Assembly: GCA_021808195.1 (NCBI GenBank)
Contig: JAKBCE010000001.1
Span: forward strand, 199,753 to 263,752
DNA length: 64,000 bases
Reading direction: 5' to 3'
From: Pseudomonadota bacterium
GTDB lineage: Bacteria; Pseudomonadota; Gammaproteobacteria; Steroidobacterales; Steroidobacteraceae
Within the stretch, counting starts at the first letter, position 1; each line of letters starts with the position of its first letter. The position numbers and the translations under genes are program-made. The notes below the pieces were generated by a model. It did not search any database and was not told the origin of the DNA. It saw only the letters and a list, made by a program, of their open reading frames with translations. Below are positions 8,553 through 16,116 of this stretch, piece by piece.

Positions 8553-9649
8553 TGAGTACCGTACTGTCCTCCCGCGCCGAACTGCCCGTCGACCGTCCGG
8601 CACCCGGCCTGCTTGGGCTCGCCGAGCGCGGCCTGTTGCCCGATGCGCTGGTGCGCCTCGGCATCCGCAGAATGTGCGCCGAACGGCTGCGCAGCGAACA
8701 ACACGGGGCTCTCGCGGCCGAATCGGAGCGCTTCGCCGCACAGATCGAGGCGCTGCGCGCCAGCCCGCTCGCGATCCACACCGAGGCGGCGAACGCGCAG
8801 CACTACGAGCTGCCGGCCGAGTTCTTCGCCCAGTGCCTCGGGCCGCGCCTGAAGTACTCCTGCTGCTATTTCCCGCGCGGCGGGGAGAGCCTGGCCGAGG
8901 CCGAGGAGGCCATGCTGCAGTTGTACGGCGAGCGCGCCGAATTGGCCGACGGCCAGCACATCCTCGAGCTCGGCTGCGGGTGGGGCTCGTTGACACTGTG
9001 GATGGCCGAGCGCTTCCCGCACGCGCACATCACGGCAGTATCGAACTCCCACGGTCAACGCCACCACATCGAACAGCAGTGTCGCGCGCGCGCACTGGAC
9101 AACGTGCGTGTCCTGACACGAGATGTGAATTCGTTGATTCTCGATGGCGCACAGTTTGACCGCTGTGTGTCGATCGAGATGTTCGAGCACATGCGCAATT
9201 ACGAAGTTCTGCTGCGCCGGATCGCCACCTGGCTGAAGCCCGACGGCAAGTTGTTCGTGCACCTGTTTGCGCATCGCACGCTGATGTATCCGTTCGCGAC
9301 CGACGGCGCCGACAATTGGCTGGGCCGGCATTTCTTCACCGGCGGCCTGATGCCCTCCGCCGACACGTTACTGCACTTCCAGAGCGAGCTCGCACTCGAG
9401 CGCCGCTGGCTTCTTGACGGCACGCACTACAGCCGCACGGCAAACCAGTGGCTCGCACGCCAGGACGAACAGCGCGAGCGCGTGCTCGCCGTGCTGCGGG
9501 TGAACTACGGCGCGAACGCCTCGCTGTGGTTCGAGCGCTGGCGGATTTTCTGGATGGCGTGTGCAGAGCTGTTCGGGTATGCGGGCGGCCGTGAATGGCT
9601 GGTGGCCCATTACCGATTTGCGCGGCCGCGGACCGGAGCGCGTTCATGA
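8552..9649 (+). CDS. Second CFA-synthase-like SAM-dependent methyltransferase
   Basis: A 365-aa class I methyltransferase of the cyclopropane synthase superfamily, but of a different subgroup from the one at 5963. Visible features are TEAANAQHYELPAEFFAQCL, LKYSCCYFP, the SAM motif ILELGCGWGSLTLWMAE, and VSIEMFEHMRNYE. It lacks the typical YCEGGFRER ending of true CFA synthases. This subgroup often accompanies DUF1295, so it may methylate an acyl chain or other lipid without ring closure (inference). ATG 8552 overlaps the preceding TGA. It is followed by the lipocalin with another ATGA overlap. Confidence 0.9.
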   Translation: MSTVLSSRAELPVDRPAPGLLGLAERGLLPDALVRLGIRRMCAERLRSEQHGALAAESERFAAQIEALRASPLAIHTEAANAQHYELPAEFFAQCLGPRLKYSCCYFPRGGESLAEAEEAMLQLYGERAELADGQHILELGCGWGSLTLWMAERFPHAHITAVSNSHGQRHHIEQQCRARALDNVRVLTRDVNSLILDGAQFDRCVSIEMFEHMRNYEVLLRRIATWLKPDGKLFVHLFAHRTLMYPFATDGADNWLGRHFFTGGLMPSADTLLHFQSELALERRWLLDGTHYSRTANQWLARQDEQRERVLAVLRVNYGANASLWFERWRIFWMACAELFGYAGGREWLVAHYRFARPRTGARS

Positions 9650-10224
9650 GGGCCGCACGCGCAATGCTGGTGCTGCTCGTAGCACTGAGCCTCGCGGCCT
9701 GCCGGACGCTCGCGGCCGAGAAGCCGATTCCGCCGGTCGCGCACGTCAACCTCAAGCGCTACATGGGCCGCTGGTATGTCATCGCCGCGATCCCCACGCA
9801 CATCGAGCGCGACGATTACAACCCGGTGGAGAACTACCGCCTGGCGCCGGATGGGTCGATCTGCACGGTGTTTCGCTTCCGGCGCGGCAGCTTCACGTCC
9901 CGGCTGCACACGGTCCACTCGACCGCCACGGTGGTCCGCCACACCGGCAATGCCCAGTGGCACGTGCATCTTTTCTGGTTCCTGCGCCTGCAGTACATCG
10001 TCGCCTGGCTCTCACCGCACTACAACCGGGTGATCGTGGCGCGGGATGCGCGCGACTACGTCTGGCTCATGGCCCGTACACCGCAGATCTCCGCGCACGA
10101 TTACCAGGCAATGGTGGCGCAGGTTGCCGCCATGGGTTACCCGCTGAGCAAGCTGCGCAAGAGCCCGCAACGCTGGCCGGAACCGGGCGGGCCGCGTCCG
10201 TCCTTCGCCTCGATCTGCCGGTGA
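9646..10224 (+). CDS. Lipocalin family lipoprotein-like protein
   Basis: A bacterial lipocalin (Blc-like), a beta-barrel that binds fatty acids or lysophospholipids in the envelope. The start has a signal sequence (LVLLVALSLAACRTLA) with an AAC lipobox, suggesting a lipoprotein. The lipocalin GxW motif is in YMGRWYVIA near residues 44-52, and further lipocalin features are YNPVENYRL and the MARTPQIS region. Length is 192 aa. It is the last gene of the tightly overlapping operon from 1501. A role in carrying or storing modified or damaged lipids fits the operon (inference). Confidence 0.91.
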   Translation: MRAARAMLVLLVALSLAACRTLAAEKPIPPVAHVNLKRYMGRWYVIAAIPTHIERDDYNPVENYRLAPDGSICTVFRFRRGSFTSRLHTVHSTATVVRHTGNAQWHVHLFWFLRLQYIVAWLSPHYNRVIVARDARDYVWLMARTPQISAHDYQAMVAQVAAMGYPLSKLRKSPQRWPEPGGPRPSFASICR

Positions 10225-10308
10225 ATGCAGCGCAAGCGGTGGCGTGCCTGGAAGATTTGCCGCGCCTGGGGTAGCTTAAGCGCTCGAATCGTCCCTGCGG
10301 GGTGTTCC

Positions 10309-11016
10309 GTGAAGAAGACATCGCTTGCATCGTTTGGGGTCTGCCTGCTCGCCGCCGGCGTGCTCGCCGGGTGCAGTTCGCCGAACGCCGATTGGCAGAA
10401 AGCCTCGGCGCAGAGCACTGTGGCCGCGTACCGCAGCTTCATCAAGCACCACCCCGATGACCCTCGGGTGCAGCAGGCCCGCAACCGCATCGCAGCCCTC
10501 GAGGACAAGCAGGCCTGGCAGAGCGCGCACAGTGCGGGCACGGAGCAAGCCTATCAGCAGTACCTGACGCAGTACCCCGACGGTGCCTATACCGCTCAGG
10601 CACAGGATGCGCTCACCACACTGAAGGAAACGAGCGCCTGGCAGAGTGCCCAGTCCGCCGGCACCGCCACCGCCTATGAAGCGTTCGTGAGCCAGTATCC
10701 GAATGCAGCCCAGGCGGGTCAGGCCCAGGCGCAGATCGACAAACTCGCCGGTTTCCAACTCGAACTCGGCCGGTATCGCACCGCCAGCGCCGCCCAGGCG
10801 GCGGCCAAGGGGCTGCGGGCGCACTTCGCGAGCCTGCTGAGACAAGTGCAGGTCATACCGCCGTCCGGTACGGTCAAACTCACCACCCTGCGCTCGCAGC
10901 AGATGAGCCACGCTGATGCGCTCGCCGCCTGCGCAAAGCTGCGCCGCGCCCGGCAAAGCTGCTCGGTAGTCAAAGTCCAGGCGAAGTCCGGCGGGTTGAG
11001 CCTCTCGAGTATGTAG
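10309..11016 (+). CDS. SPOR-domain lipoprotein
   Basis: A predicted lipoprotein of 235 aa starting at GTG 10309. The signal peptide KKTSLASFGVCLLAAGVLAGC ends in an LAGC lipobox. The middle has two or three TPR-like repeats with the recurring pattern AYxxFxxxYPxxxxAxxAxxxI. The C-terminus (from about residue 150) resembles a SPOR domain (FQLELGRYRTASAAQAAAKGL), which binds denuded peptidoglycan glycans. An ATG-like extension upstream to 10225 is rejected because the lipobox would then be internal. Its last 47 bp overlap convergently with the efflux channel gene. Confidence 0.8.
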   Translation: MKKTSLASFGVCLLAAGVLAGCSSPNADWQKASAQSTVAAYRSFIKHHPDDPRVQQARNRIAALEDKQAWQSAHSAGTEQAYQQYLTQYPDGAYTAQAQDALTTLKETSAWQSAQSAGTATAYEAFVSQYPNAAQAGQAQAQIDKLAGFQLELGRYRTASAAQAAAKGLRAHFASLLRQVQVIPPSGTVKLTTLRSQQMSHADALAACAKLRRARQSCSVVKVQAKSGGLSLSSM

Positions 11017-12508
11017 GCGCCTCGCGAACGACTGCGGCTCGGGCTCTCACTGCCGGGGTGACGCGACCGCCGGCAGCGAGCAGCAGGCGGATGGTGTCGA
11101 GTAACTGGCGCCGCTCGGCGCCGAGCAGGCCGAGCTCGGCCCGCTCGCGCTGCCGTTGCGCGTCGAGCACCGGCAACAGACCGCTGTTGCCCGCTCGGTA
11201 GCTGTCACGCTCCAACCTCAGGCGGCGGCCCGACAGATGCAAGGCGCGCGCCTGCGCGGCACGCAGTTCGGCATCGTGGCGCAGCGCATCGAGCGCATCG
11301 GCCACCTGGCCGAAGGCGGTCACGACCACCTGCTGATACAGGTCGGCGCGCTCGTGCAGCACATCGAGTGCGGCGCGCCGCTGCGCGTGCAATTTACCGC
11401 CCTCGAACAGCGGCCCGGTGAGCCCGGCGATCAATGACCACGCGAGTGAACTGGCGTCGAACAGATGAGCCGGCCGCAAGGCCTCCTCGCTGAGCGTGGC
11501 ACTGAGGACGATCTGCGGATATAGATTTGCCGTTGCCAGTCCCACTGCAGCCGTGGCGGCACGCAGTTGCGCCTCGGCGGCCCGGATGTCCGGGCGGCGC
11601 CGCAGCAGCTCCGAGGGCAGACTCACCGGCACCCGAGTCGGCAGTGCCAGTGTGCTCAGGGACAGCTCCGGTGCATGCCAAGAGGCCGGCGTGCGCCCGA
11701 GCAGAACCGCCAGCGCATGCTGCGCGGTGGTGAGCTTCTGGTAAAGCGGCGGCAGCAACGTCGCATCGCTCGCCAGCTGACTCTGTGCGGTGAGCACATC
11801 GAGCCGCGGCTCGGAGCCGGCGGCGACCGCCCCGCGCACCAACGCCACGTTCGTGCGGTCCTCGGCGAGCAGGCCGCGCACCGCACTGATCTCCGCCCGC
11901 GCCGTTGCAACGGTGACCGCCTGCGAGGCGACCTCGCCGCTCAGCACCAGCCGCGTGGCCGACAGCTCGCTGCGCTGATACTGCTCGAGCGCACGGGTCT
12001 CCTCGAGCGTGCGGCGCGTACGGCCGAGGTAATCAAGCAGATAATCCACGCCCACGCCACCGGCAACATAACTGAATGGGGCAAAGGCATTCGGGCCGAG
12101 AAACTCTGCGCCGTATTTCTCGCGCCCAACCCCGGCATTGAAACCGATCTGCGGATAGCGGGCAGCTCCCCCGACCGTCACCATTTCCCGCGCCCGGGCG
12201 AGCGCGGCCTGTGCGGCCGCCACATCGTGATTGTCTGCAAGCGCCTGGCGGACCAGCGTGTCGAGCTCCGCGCAGCGGAACGTACCCCACCACGGCCCAT
12301 CCGATGCGGCCCCCGGCACCACTCGCTGGCGAAACGCCGGCGGCGCCGCACGCTCGCCGCGAACGAGTTCGTGCGACGGCCGATAGTGCGGCCCCAGCGC
12401 AACCTGTGGTCGTTGAAAGGCAGTCCCCACGGTGCAGCCCTCGAGCGCGAGCGCCGTTAGAGCGAGCGTGCACCACCGCCACCAGAAGACAATTCGGGCA
12501 CGCATCAT
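10970..12508 (-). CDS. Outer-membrane efflux channel lipoprotein (NodT/TolC family)
   Basis: The outer-membrane channel of a tripartite drug-efflux pump. The 512-aa product has a signal peptide with lipobox-like LALEGC near residues 20-25. Two OMF repeats follow, with characteristic segments PWWGTFRCAELDTLVRQAL, QALADNHDVAAAQAAL, and LPSELLRRRPDIRAAEAQLRAA. ATG 12508 lies 4 bp after the emrB-like stop, so it is the last gene of the marR-emrA-emrB-channel operon. Having a dedicated channel in the operon is common outside enterics. Its 3' end overlaps convergently with the SPOR gene. Confidence 0.93.
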   Translation of the reverse strand: MMRARIVFWWRWCTLALTALALEGCTVGTAFQRPQVALGPHYRPSHELVRGERAAPPAFRQRVVPGAASDGPWWGTFRCAELDTLVRQALADNHDVAAAQAALARAREMVTVGGAARYPQIGFNAGVGREKYGAEFLGPNAFAPFSYVAGGVGVDYLLDYLGRTRRTLEETRALEQYQRSELSATRLVLSGEVASQAVTVATARAEISAVRGLLAEDRTNVALVRGAVAAGSEPRLDVLTAQSQLASDATLLPPLYQKLTTAQHALAVLLGRTPASWHAPELSLSTLALPTRVPVSLPSELLRRRPDIRAAEAQLRAATAAVGLATANLYPQIVLSATLSEEALRPAHLFDASSLAWSLIAGLTGPLFEGGKLHAQRRAALDVLHERADLYQQVVVTAFGQVADALDALRHDAELRAAQARALHLSGRRLRLERDSYRAGNSGLLPVLDAQRQRERAELGLLGAERRQLLDTIRLLLAAGGRVTPAVRARAAVVREAPTYSRGSTRRTSPGL

Positions 12509-12512
12509 CGAC

Positions 12513-14018
12513 TCACTCCATCACCATGGGCTCTTCGGAGCGACTGCGCTGCGGTCGCAGCAACAGCAGCAGCGGCAACAGCGACAGCGTCATCACGAAC
12601 ATCAGCTTGAAGTCATCGTTGTAGGCAATCATGCGGGCTTGGCGCGTGACTTCCGCGTTGAGCGCAGCCAGCCCTGCTACCGAGGTAAAGCTGTACGGCG
12701 CGGGCAGGCGGATCTGCCCGCCGTAGGGCACGATGTGTGCAACCAGCCGCTCATGCATGACCTGAGTATTGTGAGTCAGCAGCGCGCTGGTGGCCGCGAT
12801 GCCGATGCTGCTGCCGATGTTGCGCAGCAAATTGAACATGGAGGTTCCCTCGGAACGATGCTGCGTGGCGAGCGTCGAGAACGCCACCGTAGTGAGGGTG
12901 ACATACGCGAATCCGGTGCCGAGTCCCTGCAGAAAGGTCGTCGACCAGATCAGGCCCTGCGGCATCTGGGTCGAGTAGGAGCACATCAGCAGCAGCGAAG
13001 CGGCGGTGGTCCCGAGGCCAGCGCCAATCAGCACTCGCGAGTCCACTCTTCCGATCAGTCGTCCGGCGATCGACATCGCCACGAAACTGCCGAAGCCGCG
13101 CGGCGCCATCGCAATGCCTGCCGTGGTGACCGGATAGCCGAGCAGGTTCTCGAGCAGTGGCGGCAGCAGCGCCAGCGTCGCAAACAGCACCACGCCGACC
13201 ACGAAGATGAGGAAGTTGCCGATCGAGAAGTTCCGATCCCGGAACAGTACCGGACTGACGAACGGCTCGCGCGCCGTCAGCGTCTGTACGAAGAAGACCC
13301 AGAACGCCATCGCCATCACGCCGGTCTCGATCCAGATCTCGGGCGAGGCAAACCAGTCCTTCAGCTCACCTCGGTCGAGCAGCAGCTGCAGTGCACCGAC
13401 CGCAATGCTGAGCGCACCGAAGCCGAGGAAGTCGAAGGAACTCTTGCGCGGCTCGGTTTCGTGCAGATAAACCATCAAGCCGATCGCCGCAAGCACGCCG
13501 AACGGCACGTTGATGTAGAAGACCCAGCGCCAACTGTAGTTGTCGGTGAGCCAGCCGCCGAGCACGGGCGCCAGCATCGGCCCCAGCACGACGCCCTGGC
13601 CCCAGAGCGCCATGGCACGACCGTGGCGCTCGGGCGGGTTGATATCGAGCAGCACGGCCTGCGACAGCGGTACCAGTCCGGCGCCCGAGGCGCCTTGGAT
13701 GAGCCGAAACAGGACGATCTGATCGATGGACTGCGCCAGACCGCAGAGCATCGAACTGACGGTGAAACCGATCACCGACAGCAGCAAGACGCGCTTGCGG
13801 CCGAAACGCCCGGCGAGCCAGCCGGACAATGGCGTCATGATCGCCGCAGCGACGATGTACGAGGTGAGCACCCAGTCCATCTGTTCGAGCGTCGCCGACA
13901 TGCTGCCGCCGATGTGCGGCAACGCAACATTGGCAATGGTCATGTCCACCGCCTGCAGCACGGTGGCGAGCGTCACCGCGATGGTAATCGGTACCCGATG
14001 AACTTCAGCGTGATCCAT
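12513..14018 (-). CDS. emrB: DHA2-family MFS multidrug efflux transporter (EmrB-like)
   Basis: The inner-membrane drug:proton antiporter of a tripartite pump. The 501-aa product has the 14-helix DHA2 layout, with AVDMTIANVALPHIGG in the first helix, the MFS motif A in GWLAGRFGRKRVL, and the antiporter motif C-like GPMLAPVLGGWLTD. ATG 14018 (MDHAEVH) was chosen, since the longer upstream frame has no transporter-like sequence. It follows the emrA-like gene by 28 bp. Substrates cannot be predicted. Confidence 0.94.
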   Translation of the reverse strand: MDHAEVHRVPITIAVTLATVLQAVDMTIANVALPHIGGSMSATLEQMDWVLTSYIVAAAIMTPLSGWLAGRFGRKRVLLLSVIGFTVSSMLCGLAQSIDQIVLFRLIQGASGAGLVPLSQAVLLDINPPERHGRAMALWGQGVVLGPMLAPVLGGWLTDNYSWRWVFYINVPFGVLAAIGLMVYLHETEPRKSSFDFLGFGALSIAVGALQLLLDRGELKDWFASPEIWIETGVMAMAFWVFFVQTLTAREPFVSPVLFRDRNFSIGNFLIFVVGVVLFATLALLPPLLENLLGYPVTTAGIAMAPRGFGSFVAMSIAGRLIGRVDSRVLIGAGLGTTAASLLLMCSYSTQMPQGLIWSTTFLQGLGTGFAYVTLTTVAFSTLATQHRSEGTSMFNLLRNIGSSIGIAATSALLTHNTQVMHERLVAHIVPYGGQIRLPAPYSFTSVAGLAALNAEVTRQARMIAYNDDFKLMFVMTLSLLPLLLLLRPQRSRSEEPMVME

Positions 14019-14046
14019 ACGTGCAGCGAATGCGTGCTCGCGCGAC

Positions 14047-15135
14047 TTAGCCCCTGGCCCCGCCGGCAGCGGCGTTCGCGCGCAGGCGTGTGTCGACGGT
14101 GACCGCGGCACTGAGTCCGGAGCGCACCGGCGGCAGCGCGCCGACCAGATGCAACCGCACGCCGACGCGCTGCACAACCTTCACCCAGTTGCCGGTGGCA
14201 TTCTGTGGCGGCAGGATCGAGAACTGCGAGCCAGTGCCGGGTGTGATGCTCGCGACAACGGCGTGGAAGGTCCGGTCGGGATAGGCATCGATGCTGACGG
14301 TGGCGTGGTCGCCCGGACGTATGTTGGTGATTTGGTCTTCCTTGAAGTCCGCCTCGACCCAAACGTCGGCTGTCGAAACCAGCACGAACGCCGGCGTAGC
14401 GAGCGGCAGGTAGGCGCCCGCCTGCAAATGCTCGACTTTGGTCACGATGCCATCGGCCGGCGCGCGCACCGTCGTGTACGAGAGCTCGAGCAGGGCGTGA
14501 TCGAGCGCCGCCTGCGCCTCGGCGACCTGGGGGTTTTGTGCAACGGGAAGACCGGGCCGGCCGCCAAGTCGCGCCAGCACCGCCCGAATCCGCTGCTTGG
14601 CAGCCGTGACCGCGGCGTTGGCCTGCTGCAGCTCGAGGCTGGCCCGGTCGAGTTTGGAGCGCGAGGACACCCCGATCGTGAGCAGACGCTGCTGGCGGTG
14701 GAATTCCCGTGCCGCATAGGCCGCCTGACTGCCCGCCGAGCGCAGCGCGGCCAGGTCGGCCCGGTAATCGGCCTGCAGCGATGCTACGGCGAGCCGCGCC
14801 GCCGCCAGGCGTGCACGGGCAGCCGCCACGGCGATACGGAACGGACGGTTATCCAACCGGAAGAGCAACTGGCCGCGATGCACCGACTCGTTCTCGTGCA
14901 CGTCGACCTGGCGCACGCGGCCGGAGACGTTGGCGCTGATCTGCACCTGCGCGGCGCGCAGATAGGCATCTTCCGTCGATTGATAGCGGCCACTGGTCAG
15001 GTAGAAATACAGCCCGCCGGCCCCCACCAGCAGCGGCACGCCCCACATCAACGGTCGACGCAGCCGCTCGCGCAGCCTGCGCGGCGCGGGGGCAGTCACG
15101 CGCAGCGACTCGGCATCATGCCCGGAATCATTCAT
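14047..15135 (-). CDS. emrA: HlyD-family membrane fusion protein (EmrA-like)
   Basis: The periplasmic adaptor linking the EmrB-like pump to the outer-membrane channel. At 362 aa it has one N-terminal membrane helix (residues 29-48), a biotinyl-lipoyl-like half motif (STEDAYLRAAQVQISANVSG), a coiled-coil hairpin rich in Ala/Arg/Gln (about residues 100-200), and the second half motif with TTVRAPADGIVTKVEHL. Its ATG overlaps the MarR stop by 4 bp, so it is co-translated with its presumed repressor. Confidence 0.93.
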   Translation of the reverse strand: MNDSGHDAESLRVTAPAPRRLRERLRRPLMWGVPLLVGAGGLYFYLTSGRYQSTEDAYLRAAQVQISANVSGRVRQVDVHENESVHRGQLLFRLDNRPFRIAVAAARARLAAARLAVASLQADYRADLAALRSAGSQAAYAAREFHRQQRLLTIGVSSRSKLDRASLELQQANAAVTAAKQRIRAVLARLGGRPGLPVAQNPQVAEAQAALDHALLELSYTTVRAPADGIVTKVEHLQAGAYLPLATPAFVLVSTADVWVEADFKEDQITNIRPGDHATVSIDAYPDRTFHAVVASITPGTGSQFSILPPQNATGNWVKVVQRVGVRLHLVGALPPVRSGLSAAVTVDTRLRANAAAGGARG

Positions 15136-15629
15136 CGATTGGACCTCGTGGACCTGCGCCCGACCTCGGGAGCAGGAGATTGATCAGCCGGCAAGGGCGG
15201 CAGCGCCGTGAGATTCGCATGCACCCGCTCGAGCAGCGCCATCAGCACCGTGCGCTCCTCGCTCGAGAGTCCCTGGAGCATCTCGGCGCGCGTCTCAGTG
15301 ATGAGCTGCCAGATCTGCTCGAGCACCGGTGCGGCTGCCGCCGTGAGCCACAGCGTATGCGCACGCCGATCCGCGGGATCGAACCGCCTCTGCACCCAGC
15401 CGTCGGCTTCCATCCGATCGAGAATGCGCACCAGAGTCATCGGATCGACGTCGGCAAGCTCGGCGAGTCGCTTCTGACTGACGCCCTCGTTACTTTGCAG
15501 ATGGATCAGCGCCCGGCACTGGGGCAACGTGAGCGCAAGCCGCTGCGCGCGCTCTTCGAAGCGGCGCGTATAGCGACGGCTGACGTCCTTGAGCAGAAAG
15601 CCCAGCTGGCGGAACCGATCGAGACTCAT
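15132..15629 (-). CDS. MarR-family transcriptional regulator (EmrR-like)
   Basis: A 165-aa winged-helix repressor of the MarR family, expected to be a dimer that releases DNA on binding phenolic or drug-like ligands. The wHTH is seen in LPQCRALIHLQSNEGVSQK, RLAELADVDPMTLVRILDRM and the wing DRRAHTLWLT. ATG 15629 was chosen because the longer frame upstream runs through AT-rich promoter DNA. It is the first gene of the efflux operon and probably represses its own promoter. Confidence 0.93.
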   Translation of the reverse strand: MSLDRFRQLGFLLKDVSRRYTRRFEERAQRLALTLPQCRALIHLQSNEGVSQKRLAELADVDPMTLVRILDRMEADGWVQRRFDPADRRAHTLWLTAAAAPVLEQIWQLITETRAEMLQGLSSEERTVLMALLERVHANLTALPPLPADQSPAPEVGRRSTRSNR

Positions 15630-15654
15630 ACGCAGCTCTATAATATAAAGTTTA

Positions 15655-15683
15655 ATTATATAATTTGAGATTATATACGGCAA
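15655..15683 (-). promoter_or_regulatory. Promoter and probable MarR operator of the efflux operon
   Basis: Read on the minus strand, TTGCCG (15678-15683) and TATAAT (15655-15660) are separated by exactly 17 bp, a strong sigma-70 promoter. Within it, 15657-15677 is an inverted repeat of 8-bp arms (TATATAAT and ATTATATA) around 5 bp, and 15654-15665 is a perfect 12-bp palindrome. The AT-richness stands out sharply in this GC-rich window. A repressor bound here would occlude RNA polymerase. Confidence 0.75.
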
Positions 15684-15759
15684 GCTGGCAGAACCGGGCG
15701 ACGGCCGCGCTCGATGCGTACAATGGGCGCTCAACCTCATTTCTGGAGAGTCCGCCATC

Positions 15760-16026
15760 ATGGCCACGGGCTGGGCCGGCGAAGGCGCCGTGCAGGAACA
15801 GATCGATGCGACCGTGAACGACGGCATCCGGCGAGCGCAAAGCCGGCTGCCGCAGGGTCCGGGCCGTACGCACTGCGCGGAGTGCGGCGAGCCGATTCCA
15901 CCGGAGCGCCAGCGTGTCATCCCCGGCGTACAACTGTGCCTGGCCTGCCAAGCGCTCTGCGACAAGGAGGACGAGGTGTTCAGCGGCTACAACCGCCGAG
16001 GTAGCAAAGACAGTCAGCTACGCTGA
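15760..16026 (+). CDS. DksA/TraR-type C4 zinc-finger protein
   Basis: A short (88 aa) protein of the DksA/TraR family, YbiI-like. The zinc finger is CAECGEPIPPERQRVIPG followed by CLACQ, giving four cysteines. It lacks the long coiled-coil of full DksA. Short relatives may bind RNA polymerase, but their roles are poorly known. ATG 15760 follows a GGAGAG ribosome site. It is divergent from the efflux operon, and a TACAAT -10-like element is at 15719-15724. Confidence 0.88.
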   Translation: MATGWAGEGAVQEQIDATVNDGIRRAQSRLPQGPGRTHCAECGEPIPPERQRVIPGVQLCLACQALCDKEDEVFSGYNRRGSKDSQLR

Positions 16027-16116
16027 GCCCGAGCCGGCCTCCCCCGCCGCGGGCTGTGCCGCAACCTCGGCGTTGAAGAGACTGCGGACCTGCCGCGAAC
16101 GCGATCGGGGGAGACG

